64,000 bases of DNA from Aquimarina intermedia (GTDB lineage: Bacteria; Bacteroidota; Bacteroidia; Flavobacteriales; Flavobacteriaceae): assembly GCF_008124785.1 (NCBI RefSeq), contig NZ_VNHU01000003.1:1-64000 (forward strand), in the 5' to 3' direction. The notes under the pieces were generated by a model. It did not search any database. It worked only from the letters and a program-made list of their open reading frames with translations, and had not been told where the DNA came from. The position numbers and the translations under genes are program-made. The first letter of the stretch is position 1. Every line of letters starts with the position of its first letter. This document shows, piece by piece, positions 44,560 through 52,571 of the stretch.

Positions 44560-45123
44560 ATGAAAGTAGAAAATCTGGAGACTGCCGTGCTTGCAGGAGG
44601 ATGTTTTTGGTGTACTGAAGCGGTATTTCAAAGATTGGAAGGAGTGAAAAGCGTTCTATCTGGGTACACTGGAGGAACTATAAAAAATCCCGCCTATAGA
44701 GAAATTACCACGGGAAGGACCGGACATGCTGAAGCGATACAGATACATTTTGATTCAAATATTTTTACTTTTAAGGAATTGTTGGAGGTGTTCTTTTATA
44801 CGCATAATCCCACTACTTTAAATCAACAAGGAGCCGATAAGGGAACGCAGTATCGTAGCGCTATTTTTTATGTTGATAACAGTCAAAAAGAAATAGCAGA
44901 GGAATTAATAAAGAAACTTAATGGTGATCATGTTTTTAACGAACGGATCGTGACAGAGGTAACAGTGCTAGGGCCTTTTTATACTGCAGAAAAAGAACAT
45001 CATGATTATTATAATAAACATGAGACACAGAGATATTGTCAGTTAGTTATAGATCCTAAATTAGCGACGCTCAAAAACACATTTGAGAGTAAATTGAAAA
45101 AGGAAGTTAAGAACGTAAATTAA
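44560..45123 (+). CDS. msrA: Peptide-methionine (S)-S-oxide reductase
   Basis: A 187-residue MsrA, which repairs oxidised methionine. The active site [12 protein letters not shown] (Cys15, Cys18) and the GYTGG segment with [20 protein letters not shown] are canonical. GTP cyclohydrolase I starts 5 bases after its stop, so the two are co-transcribed. TAATTTCG at 44533-44540, one mismatch from the -7 consensus, lies 19 bases before the ATG. No msrB is fused or adjacent. Confidence 0.96.
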   Translation: MKVENLETAVLAGGCFWCTEAVFQRLEGVKSVLSGYTGGTIKNPAYREITTGRTGHAEAIQIHFDSNIFTFKELLEVFFYTHNPTTLNQQGADKGTQYRSAIFYVDNSQKEIAEELIKKLNGDHVFNERIVTEVTVLGPFYTAEKEHHDYYNKHETQRYCQLVIDPKLATLKNTFESKLKKEVKNVN

Positions 45124-45128
45124 GACGA

Positions 45129-45725
45129 ATGCCGTATACTAAATTAGAAGAGTATAATATTGAGGTAACTGATGAAGTTAAAAACAAGTTTGAATCAATA
45201 ATTACTGACCTGGGCGAAGATATAAGTAGAGAAGGGATTGTGAAAACACCGGAAAGAGCTGCAAAGGCAATGCAATTTCTAATGCAGGGCTATCATCAAG
45301 ATGCTGCTGAGATTCTAAAAGGTGCTATGTTTAAAGAGGATTATAATGAGATGGTTATAGTGAAGGATATTGAACTGTATTCCTTATGCGAGCATCATAT
45401 GTTACCATTTTTTGGGAAGGCACATATTGCATACATCCCCGACGGTCATATTGTGGGTTTAAGTAAGCTACCCCGAATTGTGGATGTATTTGCAAGACGT
45501 ATGCAGGTGCAGGAACGGCTTACCCATGATATTCTGGAATGTATTAACAATACTTTGCGGCCCAAAGGTGTGGCAGTGGTAATAGAAGCTCAGCACTTGT
45601 GCATGATGATGCGAGGCGTGCAAAAACAAAACTCGTCGACCACAACTTCTGGTTTTAGAGGGCAATTCGAGAAAATTGAAACCCGTAATGAATTTTTGAA
45701 ACTAATCAGTTCTGACCTCAAATAA
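45129..45725 (+). CDS. folE: GTP cyclohydrolase I
   Basis: A 198-residue enzyme that makes 7,8-dihydroneopterin triphosphate from GTP, the first step of tetrahydrofolate (and pterin) synthesis. The zinc site is visible as [20 protein letters not shown] and HLCMMMRGV, with the family's TPERAAKAM segment at about residue 40. It starts 5 bases after msrA. Length is usual for the short bacterial type. Why msrA precedes it is not clear. Confidence 0.96.
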   Translation: MPYTKLEEYNIEVTDEVKNKFESIITDLGEDISREGIVKTPERAAKAMQFLMQGYHQDAAEILKGAMFKEDYNEMVIVKDIELYSLCEHHMLPFFGKAHIAYIPDGHIVGLSKLPRIVDVFARRMQVQERLTHDILECINNTLRPKGVAVVIEAQHLCMMMRGVQKQNSSTTTSGFRGQFEKIETRNEFLKLISSDLK

Positions 45726-45772
45726 TACTATTTTGGCATTTTATTTGTTATACTAGTAATAAACTTAAAACT

Positions 45773-46084
45773 ATGGATAACAAATATAAATTACTTCGTC
45801 AAGGGATATGGTTCGATATTCTTGGTATGGCTTCTATGGCAATACCCTTTATAGGTCCGTTTTTAGACATTCTTTGGGCTCCCTATGCGGCAAAAAAGAT
45901 GAGAGCGATGTACCCCGGACGTAAAGGTAAGATAGCGTCTATACTTACATTTATTGAGGAAATCATTCCGGGAACAGATATTATTCCGTCATTTACCTTA
46001 ATGTGGATATATACTTTTGTCTATAATTCAAAAACTGTTGAAGAGCCGGAAACGATAGATATTGATGCAGAAATTATTCAATAA
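45773..46084 (+). CDS. Small conserved membrane protein
   Basis: A 103-residue protein with one or two hydrophobic segments (about residues 14-37, ILGMASMAIPFIGPFLDILW, and 66-86) and a short acidic tail. The central YAAKKMRAMYPGRKGKIASI is basic. I do not recognise a named function; related small proteins occur in Bacteroidetes. It lies 47 bases after folE on the same strand and converges on the DUF6787-like gene. Confidence 0.65.
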   Translation: MDNKYKLLRQGIWFDILGMASMAIPFIGPFLDILWAPYAAKKMRAMYPGRKGKIASILTFIEEIIPGTDIIPSFTLMWIYTFVYNSKTVEEPETIDIDAEIIQ

Positions 46085-46107
46085 TAAAAATGTGATTGGG
46101 GTTTTTG

Positions 46108-46632
46108 TTATGATTCAAAGAATCTAGCAAAGCCCAATCGCGATAACATTTTCTTTTCAAACTCCCAGAAAAAAGAAAATTGTCCAAATAACCAGCCTAC
46201 GATTACCAATAATACTTGGTAAATAGGGAAGATCAAGATTATTCTTAAAGGCCAATAGATGTAACTAAGGGTCGTTTCTCTGGTAAGTCCCAAGATACTT
46301 AAAACAGGATCAGAAATTTTGGCTGAGGTAGAACCCGTTATTGCAAATGCAATAAATATCGCAATCAGTTCCCAACGATACGTAACCTTCCATTTCTGCT
46401 CCAATTTTTCAAAAATCTTCAGGGTTACCCAAAGAAAAAAGACTGCAATTGCTAGGGTTAACAATATTTTAGCCAATATTAATAAGGTGTATGAGTCAGT
46501 GAAACTTTCTGGATTATTTAAAATTTTATTAGCTAATAAGTATCCGGAAAGGAGTAATCCAATAATTCCCAAAGCAGGAAATATAAGTTGCCAATTCTTC
46601 TTAATTTCCCATCGATCTTTAAAATTCTGCAT
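46108..46632 (-). CDS. DUF6787-like membrane protein
   Basis: A 174-residue protein with four hydrophobic helices (about residues 14-34, 46-68, 86-104 and 126-148). The N-terminus MQNFKDRWEIKKNWQL and the final LFGQFSFFWEFEKKMLSRLG look like the DUF6787 family as I recall it. Function unknown. The 55-base gap to the gene at 46688-47107 on the same strand suggests the two may be expressed together. Confidence 0.7.
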   Translation of the reverse strand: MQNFKDRWEIKKNWQLIFPALGIIGLLLSGYLLANKILNNPESFTDSYTLLILAKILLTLAIAVFFLWVTLKIFEKLEQKWKVTYRWELIAIFIAFAITGSTSAKISDPVLSILGLTRETTLSYIYWPLRIILIFPIYQVLLVIVGWLFGQFSFFWEFEKKMLSRLGFARFFES

Positions 46633-46687
46633 GTTGCAAAACTACTACAAAAAGATGAACATCAAAAGTATCAATGCTGTAAAAATT

Positions 46688-47107
46688 TTATCCTCTTGAA
46701 AAGAAAAATCGCTGGTTATAGCGTTGTTCTAAAAATAGGAAATAGTGATATAACAGGTAGTTGACCTCGTACCCATAATGAATTGTGGGTTCGTAGTTTA
46801 TTTCTTGCATGTATATGTTGGGATCATACCGGAATGGTTGCCGCACACGCTGATTATAATCTATCACATTGCGACGATTGCGGGTTTCTAAAAACTGTTC
46901 AGTGTAAAAACCTCTTGGACGTTGAGTCACTAGCCATGCATTAAAACCGGGTTCTATTATTATGATTTCATATTCAAGACTATCATTTGCTATACGCACT
47001 GTATCTTGAACCGCCTCCATATCTTTTTTTATTTCGCTACTATTCTGAGTGGAACTACAACTGATTACTGTAAGAAATAAGCCGATGACTAAGATGAATG
47101 TTTTCAT
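46688..47107 (-). CDS. DUF6146-like lipoprotein
   Basis: A 139-residue lipoprotein (MKTFILVIGLFLTVISC, Cys17) with a small folded domain. Recognisable part: YEIIIIEPGFNAWLVTQRP, then RNRRNVIDYNQRVRQPF, then Tyr-rich YEVNYLLYHYFLFLEQRYNQ. This fits DUF6146 as I remember it, function unknown. The frame can be read two codons further upstream through a TTG, but the ATG at 47107 gives the better signal peptide. It lies between a hairpin terminator and the DUF6787-like gene. Confidence 0.75.
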   Translation of the reverse strand: MKTFILVIGLFLTVISCSSTQNSSEIKKDMEAVQDTVRIANDSLEYEIIIIEPGFNAWLVTQRPRGFYTEQFLETRNRRNVIDYNQRVRQPFRYDPNIYMQEINYEPTIHYGYEVNYLLYHYFLFLEQRYNQRFFFSRG

Positions 47108-47123
47108 ATTCAAAAAATACGAA

Positions 47124-47149
47124 AAAACCGAAGTACTACCTTCGGTTTT
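47124..47149 (-). terminator. Intrinsic terminator after the DUF937 gene
   Basis: AAAACCGAAG (47124-47133) pairs with CTTCGGTTTT (47140-47149) with a 6-base loop. On the minus strand a run of six T follows, so it ends the DUF937 transcript (stop at 47224) before the DUF6146-like gene. Confidence 0.75.
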
Positions 47150-47223
47150 AACAAATAAATCACATTCAAATTCTCCTTTTCAAATATTTTTATGAGGTCT
47201 GTTTTTTTGACAGGTTTATTTAG

Positions 47224-47856
47224 TTATTTACCAAAAAATCCACCGATCAAGCCTCCTAAACCACCTTTTTTCTTACCAGAACCTAGAACAATATCTGCGA
47301 CATCATCTAATACACTGCCATCACCATCAGAATCAATCAGAGACATAATCAAGCTTTGATTTTCTTGTGGCTGTCCGCCTAACATACTACCGAGTAAAGA
47401 ACTTATACCATTCGAATCTGATACATTATTAGCACGTTTTTGCTGACCTAATACCCCCATTAGTATGGGAGCAGCAACTTTCAAAATTTCACTTACAGAC
47501 CCACTATCTACCCCTGACTTAGCCCCAATTGTTTGCTCAACTTGGGATTGCTTACCTCCCAGAACATGGTTCAGGATACCCGCACCATCAGATAAAACAG
47601 TATCATCAACTCCGTTTTGAAATAAACCTCCAAGATTATTTAAAATACTACCGTCGTGTTTATTTGAAAGTGCACTCATCAGACCTTGAGCTCCATCATT
47701 AGAAGACGCATTTTTTTTCATAGCCCCCATAAGAACCGGTAATCCCATACTTAGTACATTTGCAGTTTTACTTTCTGATTGTCCCGTTTGGTTGCTTAAG
47801 CCGCTAATCATTTGTTTTCCGATATCGCTATTTAATAAATCTAATAATCCAGACAT
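47224..47856 (-). CDS. DUF937 family protein
   Basis: A 210-residue protein, Gly/Ser/Asn rich, with the DUF937 pattern: MSGLLDLLNSDIGKQMISG, then LSMGLPVLMGAMKKN and a repeated version KVAAPILMGVLGQQKR at 125-145. Near the C-terminus SLIDSDGDGSVLDDV looks like an EF-hand-type calcium loop (D-x-D-G-D-G-S). The tail is GKKKGGLGGLIGGFFGK. No signal peptide. Function unknown. It is transcribed alone and ends at a strong hairpin. Confidence 0.85.
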   Translation of the reverse strand: MSGLLDLLNSDIGKQMISGLSNQTGQSESKTANVLSMGLPVLMGAMKKNASSNDGAQGLMSALSNKHDGSILNNLGGLFQNGVDDTVLSDGAGILNHVLGGKQSQVEQTIGAKSGVDSGSVSEILKVAAPILMGVLGQQKRANNVSDSNGISSLLGSMLGGQPQENQSLIMSLIDSDGDGSVLDDVADIVLGSGKKKGGLGGLIGGFFGK

Positions 47857-48013
47857 GTATCTTAGTGTTTTTAAAATTATGAGTTAAAAGTACTATTTAC
47901 TAAAGTTGAAGTATTCTAAATTTAAAAAAATATTTGCTTAAAACACGTTAAAAAGCATTTAAAATCGACAAAACGTAATTTTAAATTAATAACGCACGAT
48001 AAAGGGTATGAAT

Positions 48014-48049
48014 AAAAAAAGCTCCGCAATTCTTAATTACAGAGCTTTT
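48014..48049 (-). terminator. Intrinsic terminator of the serA transcript
   Basis: AAAAGCTC (48017-48024) pairs with GAGCTTTT (48042-48049); the loop contains AATT/AATT that could extend the stem. On the minus strand a run of seven T follows, 20 bases after the serA stop. Confidence 0.75.
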
Positions 48050-48069
48050 AGAGTAGGTTGAAAACCTTC

Positions 48070-49020
48070 TTATTTTAAAATACTTATAATTTGATCAGCA
48101 AGTTCTTGTCCAATACGATCTTGGGCTTCCCCTGTGGCCGCACCGATATGCGGAGTAAGAGAAATTTTATGATTCATAAGTACCTTTATTGCTGGTGTAG
48201 GTTCGTTTTCAAAAACGTCTAAACCGGCAAAGCTTAATTTACCTTTTTCTAAAGCGGCTACTAATGCAACTTCGTCCACCACACCGCCTCGTGCGGCATT
48301 CACAATTCCCGCACCATCTTTCATTTTTTCAATTTCTGAAGCTCCGATTACGTATTCCTTTTGCGCTGGTACGTGTAAGGTGATAAAATCAGCATTTTTC
48401 AATACTTCATCTTTTGAAATTGTTTTAATTTTAAACGTAGTTTTCTGACCGTCAAAAAATTCTAACGGAATTTCAACATCTTCAATATAGGGATCATAGG
48501 CAATAACTTTCATTCCAACGCCAATAGCTATTTTTGCCGTTGCTTGGCCAATTCGACCAATACCAAGAATTCCCAGTGTTTTACCTCTTAACTCAATACC
48601 TCCTGCGTAGGCCTTCTTTAGGTTCTTGAACTTACTATCTCCGTCTAATGGCATATTGCGGTTAGCATCGTGCAAAAACCTTACGCCGCTATATAAATGA
48701 GCGAATACTAATTCGGCAACAGAACTTGAGGAGGCTGCGGGAGTATTGATTACTTCAATACCTTTTTCTTTGGCGTAAGCGACATCAATATTATCCATAC
48801 CAACCCCACCACGTCCAATTACTTTTAGACTTTTACAATTGTCGATGATGTCTTTTCTTACTTTGGTGGCACTTCTAACCAATAGTACTGTAATATCTTT
48901 ATCGTTGATATAGTTTACTAACTGATCTTGCGCTACTGTGGTGGTAATAACTTCAAAACCGCTTGCTTCTAGAGCTTTTATACCGCTTTGAGATACACCG
49001 TCGTTTGCTAACACTTTCAT
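48070..49020 (-). CDS. serA: D-3-phosphoglycerate dehydrogenase (short form)
   Basis: A 316-residue NAD-dependent 2-hydroxyacid dehydrogenase that makes 3-phosphohydroxypyruvate in serine synthesis. The NAD-binding motif is LGILGIGRIGQATAKIA, the catalytic residues lie in NAARGGVVDEVALVAAL and LTPHIGAATGEA (His), and the substrate loop in VRSATKVRKDIID. There is no C-terminal ACT domain, so serine feedback of the E. coli kind is not expected. serC lies 54 bases upstream on the same strand, completing the pathway step pair. No serB is present. Confidence 0.95.
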   Translation of the reverse strand: MKVLANDGVSQSGIKALEASGFEVITTTVAQDQLVNYINDKDITVLLVRSATKVRKDIIDNCKSLKVIGRGGVGMDNIDVAYAKEKGIEVINTPAASSSSVAELVFAHLYSGVRFLHDANRNMPLDGDSKFKNLKKAYAGGIELRGKTLGILGIGRIGQATAKIAIGVGMKVIAYDPYIEDVEIPLEFFDGQKTTFKIKTISKDEVLKNADFITLHVPAQKEYVIGASEIEKMKDGAGIVNAARGGVVDEVALVAALEKGKLSFAGLDVFENEPTPAIKVLMNHKISLTPHIGAATGEAQDRIGQELADQIISILK

Positions 49021-49074
49021 AGTAAAATTTTATTTTTTAAACCTACATTCAATATAGGGGAAATGAATTATTAA

Positions 49075-50139
49075 TTATGCTTTTCGTTCCAGATCACTCA
49101 TGACATCCACAAGTGCAGCCACACTATTTAAAGAAAGTGCGTTGTACATACTTGCACGGTAACCGCCAACACTTCTATGGCCGTTTAATCCGTTGATTCC
49201 AGCATCTTTCCACATGGCGTCAAAAGTTTCTTTGAGATCCTCTTCGATAAGTGAAAAAGTTGCATTCATATTCGAACGATCCTCAGTAGCCGAGAATCCT
49301 TTAAAAAGAGGATTGAGATCAATTTCGGAATACAAGAGTTTAGCTTTTTTCTCATTTTGCTCTTCCATAGCAGCCACACCGCCATTTTCTTTGATCCATC
49401 GCAATGTAAGCATAGAGGTATAGACCGCAAAAACGGGAGGCGTATTAAACATACTTGCTTTACCAATGTGTGTTTGATAATCGAGCATTGAAGGGATATG
49501 CCTCGATACTTTACCTAAAATATCCTCTTTTACAACGACCATAGTGGTTCCTGCAGGACCCATATTCTTTTGCGCTCCAGCATAAATCAAATCAAACTTC
49601 GTGAAATCCAAGGTTCGAGAAAAAATATCACTGCTCATATCGCAAATGAGGGGTGCATCGGTCACGGGAAACGTTTTCATTTGTGTACCAAAAATGGTGT
49701 TGTTACTCGTGCAATGCAAGTAATCCAATTGTTCTGGGATTGTGTATCCTTTAGGAATGTAATTGAAGTTTTTTTCCTTTGATGAAGCAACTTCAATAAC
49801 CTCACCAAAATGTTTTGCTTCTTTTATGGCCTTATCACTCCAGGTACCCGTATTGAGATATCCAGCCTTTTTCTCTAATAAATTATAGGCTACCATCAAG
49901 AATTGAAGACTGGCACCTCCTTGTAAAAAGAGTACTTTATAGCCTTTTCCTTCTAGATTTAAAAGTTCCAGAACCAAATTTCTTGATTCTTCCATTACAT
50001 CAACAAAATCTTTACTACGGTGAGATATTTCTAGTATCGACAGTCCCGAATCATTAAAATCTAAAATAGCTTGTGATGCTTCTTTAAATACATCTTGTGG
50101 TAAGATACAGGGTCCCGCGCTAAAATTATGCTTTTTCAT
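49075..50139 (-). CDS. serC: Phosphoserine aminotransferase
   Basis: A 354-residue PLP enzyme that converts 3-phosphohydroxypyruvate and glutamate to phosphoserine and 2-oxoglutarate. The PLP lysine is in LIYAGAQKNMGPAGTT. MKKHNFSAGPCILPQDVF at the start and GLNGHRSVGGYRASMYNA near the C-terminus are typical of SerC. It begins the serC-serA unit. Its 124-base leader holds two competing hairpins and a strong purine-rich stretch (50180-50222). Confidence 0.96.
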   Translation of the reverse strand: MKKHNFSAGPCILPQDVFKEASQAILDFNDSGLSILEISHRSKDFVDVMEESRNLVLELLNLEGKGYKVLFLQGGASLQFLMVAYNLLEKKAGYLNTGTWSDKAIKEAKHFGEVIEVASSKEKNFNYIPKGYTIPEQLDYLHCTSNNTIFGTQMKTFPVTDAPLICDMSSDIFSRTLDFTKFDLIYAGAQKNMGPAGTTMVVVKEDILGKVSRHIPSMLDYQTHIGKASMFNTPPVFAVYTSMLTLRWIKENGGVAAMEEQNEKKAKLLYSEIDLNPLFKGFSATEDRSNMNATFSLIEEDLKETFDAMWKDAGINGLNGHRSVGGYRASMYNALSLNSVAALVDVMSDLERKA

Positions 50140-50179
50140 CAGTAGTTTTTCTTGGTGTTTATAAATTATTCTAAATAAA

Positions 50180-50222
50180 TTAAGGGCATATATGCACCCT
50201 TAACTCCTCCTCACAAAGGTGC
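50180..50222 (-). promoter_or_regulatory. Structured leader upstream of serC
   Basis: On the minus strand, GCACC (50222-50218) can pair with GGTGC (50198-50194), enclosing GTGAGGAGGAG. GGTGC overlaps the left arm of a second hairpin TTAAGGG (50203-50197) / CCCTTAA (50186-50180), so the two cannot form together. GAGGAGGAG is a strong Shine-Dalgarno-like run in a window where few genes have one. Eight bases after AGGAGG, GTG CAT ATA TGC CCT TAA would encode a 5-codon peptide. A leader peptide, attenuator or small RNA are all possible; none is proven. Confidence 0.5.
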
Positions 50223-50263
50223 TAATAATCTAAAAGATATACATTGTGAATGTGATAAAATAT

Positions 50264-51322
50264 TTAGTTAATATTTATTAAAAATTCAATAATATCCTCT
50301 CCGTCAGCATAATCTGCAAGTGCAGGATATTGCGTTTTTCCGAAAGGTACGGAGGTTATTTTATGGCTGCCCACAATACATTGCAATAGATTACGATCAC
50401 GATGAAGTCGGGATGTCAAATCTTCTTCACCATCATAGTATTCATAAAATAACGTAGCAATGGGAGAGGCATACCGATCATCTTCTTTTAACATTAAAAA
50501 ACCGTTGTCGAGTAGTTTGTATTCACTCATTAAATATACAGCTTTGTTATAATCGTAATTATTGGCATACTTTGCATTATTTATGATATCGTTGTAACCA
50601 AAGATTGCTTTGAAAAATTGATCAAAATCGTAATCCTTGGGTACTAGAAGTTTTGAAACGCTACGGCAACCTAAACCAAAATACCTAAAAATATCTTCTC
50701 CTAAATCAGTTAGTTGGGTGTTGGACTCATTACCTGTAAGTATCGCTACAGAATTTCTGTTCTTTCGAATGATATTTGGGACTTTTCCGAAGTAGTGTTC
50801 AAAATATCGAGCGGTATTGTCACTGCCCGTTGCAATGATGGCATCAAAATCAGTAAGTTTATTTTCATGAAAGACGATACGGTCTTTAAAACCTGGTGAA
50901 ACAGCGATTAGATAGTTGCTCAACAAAGGCAACAATTGGTTATCATGAGAGGATAACTTTACAAGTGCCATGTTTCCTGTAATGAGTACGGATAAAAAAT
51001 CATGAAAACCTACCAGCGGTATATTACCAGCCATTATAATACCGATTTTCTTAGGTGATGTTTCTGAAAGCGTATAGGGAGCTAACCAATTGTTCAGTTC
51101 TTCCTCGCTTAGTAAAGTGCTCCATTGTTGAATTGAAAATGCCACGTTTTCTGGCGTAAACCAGCCATTATGATGTACCATTCGCTCGACTACCGTGTGC
51201 ATTCGGTCAAAAAAAGATTCATTATGTGGCACTGAAGAATCTCTAATAGGAGTAGGAGAGGAGAATTGATTTAAAAACTGACCCAATTGAGAAAAAGCTG
51301 CTATTCGATCATCTTTAGTCAT
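50264..51322 (-). CDS. LuxC-type acyl-CoA reductase
   Basis: A 352-residue protein of the acyl-CoA reductase (LuxC) family, which reduces fatty acyl-CoA to aldehyde with NADPH. Visible blocks: KIGIIMAGNIPLVGFHDF (nucleotide-binding side), VPNIIRKNRNSVAILTGNES and the catalytic cysteine in FGLGCRSVSKLLVP. A GTG six codons upstream at 51340 could also start it; the ATG at 51322 was taken, with TAAATTTG at 51366-51373 upstream. It is transcribed divergently from a ferredoxin gene and upstream of serC, an arrangement I recall from many Bacteroidetes. The in vivo substrate is unknown. Confidence 0.88.
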   Translation of the reverse strand: MTKDDRIAAFSQLGQFLNQFSSPTPIRDSSVPHNESFFDRMHTVVERMVHHNGWFTPENVAFSIQQWSTLLSEEELNNWLAPYTLSETSPKKIGIIMAGNIPLVGFHDFLSVLITGNMALVKLSSHDNQLLPLLSNYLIAVSPGFKDRIVFHENKLTDFDAIIATGSDNTARYFEHYFGKVPNIIRKNRNSVAILTGNESNTQLTDLGEDIFRYFGLGCRSVSKLLVPKDYDFDQFFKAIFGYNDIINNAKYANNYDYNKAVYLMSEYKLLDNGFLMLKEDDRYASPIATLFYEYYDGEEDLTSRLHRDRNLLQCIVGSHKITSVPFGKTQYPALADYADGEDIIEFLININ

Positions 51323-51328
51323 ATCTGA

Positions 51329-51360
51329 TTTGTTTATCACTTGTATAGGAGTTATTTTTG
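51329..51360 (+). promoter_or_regulatory. Promoter for the ferredoxin gene
   Basis: TTTG at 51329-51332 and TATTTTTG at 51353-51360 with a 20-base spacer, 28 bases before the ATG at 51389. Confidence 0.5.
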
Positions 51361-51365
51361 TACTG

Positions 51366-51373
51366 CAAATTTA
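51366..51373 (-). promoter_or_regulatory. TAnnTTTG -7 element for the acyl-CoA reductase gene
   Basis: CAAATTTA reads TAAATTTG on the minus strand, with TTG at 51395-51393 nineteen bases away as a possible -33. It is 43 bases before the ATG at 51322 and overlaps the divergent ferredoxin promoter region. Confidence 0.45.
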
Positions 51374-51388
51374 GAATAAAAAAGAGCT

Positions 51389-51739
51389 ATGGCAATTATA
51401 ATAACAGACGAATGTATAAACTGTGGTGCGTGTGAGCCAGAATGCCCTAACACTGCAATTTACGAAGGTGCAGATGATTGGAGATATGCAGATGGTACAG
51501 ATTTAAGTGGAAATGTTGTTTTACCCGGAGGTAAAGAAGTAGATGCAGAAGAAGCTCAGGAACCTATAAGCGATGAGATTTACTATATAGTGCCGGACAA
51601 GTGTACAGAGTGTAAAGGTTTTCATGAAGAACCACAATGTGCTGCTGTATGTCCTGTAGATTGTTGTGTACCGGATGAAGATATCGTAGAGACGGAAGAG
51701 TTTTTGTTAAAAAAACAGGCATTTATGCATCCGGAGTAA
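51389..51739 (+). CDS. 4Fe-4S dicluster ferredoxin
   Basis: A 116-residue ferredoxin with two [4Fe-4S] sites: [16 protein letters not shown] at the N-terminus and [20 protein letters not shown] near residue 70-90. The insert between them (about 40 residues, acidic) and the longer gap inside the second motif (C-x2-C-x8-C-x3-C) fit the YfhL-like long ferredoxins. It probably carries low-potential electrons. It is divergent from the acyl-CoA reductase, with both promoters inside the 66-base gap, suggesting shared control. Confidence 0.93.
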   Translation: MAIIITDECINCGACEPECPNTAIYEGADDWRYADGTDLSGNVVLPGGKEVDAEEAQEPISDEIYYIVPDKCTECKGFHEEPQCAAVCPVDCCVPDEDIVETEEFLLKKQAFMHPE

Positions 51740-51762
51740 TAAATTTAATTTTTAAAGTACAG

Positions 51763-51789
51763 CCTATCGGAAACGATAGGTTTTTTTTT
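51763..51789 (+). terminator. Intrinsic terminator of the ferredoxin gene
   Basis: CCTATCG (51763-51769) and CGATAGG (51774-51780) with a GAAA tetraloop, then nine T. Confidence 0.9.
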
Positions 51790-51844
51790 ACTTTTTAAAA
51801 TTTAGTACTTTCGCCGGCGTTATAGCTATAAAAAATCTACGATC

Positions 51845-52492
51845 ATGAAAAAAAATTTTTTATTTATTTGTTTAGCATTTGTTCTCTCGGGGAGTTACGC
51901 TCAGTATCGATGGGAGGTATCTGGTGGGGCTACGTTTTCTAAATTAAACTTAGATAATGTGGATACAAATAGAGGAATCGGATTCTATTTCAATGCCGGT
52001 TATGGTTATATGCTGGACGATAGAGCTAAAACGAGTATAATTTTTTCTTTGGAAGCCTTACAGCGTAGAAGTACTTTTGCAGACACGGCTTCAGAAAATA
52101 TAGAAATTAATGGTGAACCATTTACAGTTAGGTATAATGAGGGTGATGAGATCAAGGCATTTCAAATTGGTTTTTCTCCAAAATTTAGAGTCATTACCGG
52201 ACAAAATACAGATAATTTTAGAGCGTTTTTTCAAGTGGGACCTTCCTTTCGTGTAAACACAAAGGTAGAAAATGGAGATAAAAAGCTTAGTACTCAGGAT
52301 TATGAACAGATCGTTTTGGGAGGAGTGTATGGAGCTGGCTTCTCTATAGCTACCGGAGAAATGTTTGATTTTATGATCGATGTAGGTGTTATGAACGATT
52401 TTATAGATAATCTAACTGATCAGAACAGTAAGTTTTTTGACATATATGCTAGAGTTGGAATCAGATACAGAGTATATGATGCCAGACGATAG
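51845..52492 (+). CDS. Outer-membrane beta-barrel protein (PorT-like)
   Basis: A 215-residue protein with a signal peptide (MKKNFLFICLAFVLSGSYA, then QYR) and a run of amphipathic strands: VSGGATFSKLNLDNVDTNRG and FYFNAGYGYMLDDRAKTSII. It fits the PorT/OMP_b-brl families of Bacteroidetes and is likely an outer-membrane barrel of about eight strands. Specific role unknown. TACTTTCG at 51806-51813, one mismatch from the -7 consensus, lies 31 bases before the ATG. It converges on the TonB receptor at a shared terminator. Confidence 0.82.
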   Translation: MKKNFLFICLAFVLSGSYAQYRWEVSGGATFSKLNLDNVDTNRGIGFYFNAGYGYMLDDRAKTSIIFSLEALQRRSTFADTASENIEINGEPFTVRYNEGDEIKAFQIGFSPKFRVITGQNTDNFRAFFQVGPSFRVNTKVENGDKKLSTQDYEQIVLGGVYGAGFSIATGEMFDFMIDVGVMNDFIDNLTDQNSKFFDIYARVGIRYRVYDARR

Positions 52493-52515
52493 TTTTTAAA
52501 ACAGTAAAAAAAAAT

Positions 52516-52551
52516 AAAAGAGCTTCAAAATTCAAATTTTGAAGCTCTTTT
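52516..52551. terminator. Bidirectional intrinsic terminator
   Basis: A 17-base perfect inverted repeat (52516-52532 with 52535-52551, core GAGCTTCAAAATT) with a 2-base gap, followed by T on one side and preceded by A on the other. It lies between convergent genes. Confidence 0.88.
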
Positions 52552-52571
52552 TTATTATTTATTTAAATAGT

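Noticed and set aside
46637..46644. CAAAACTA as a promoter for the DUF6787-like gene
   Set aside because: It lies only 4 bases before the ATG, so the transcript would start inside the gene. Probably chance.
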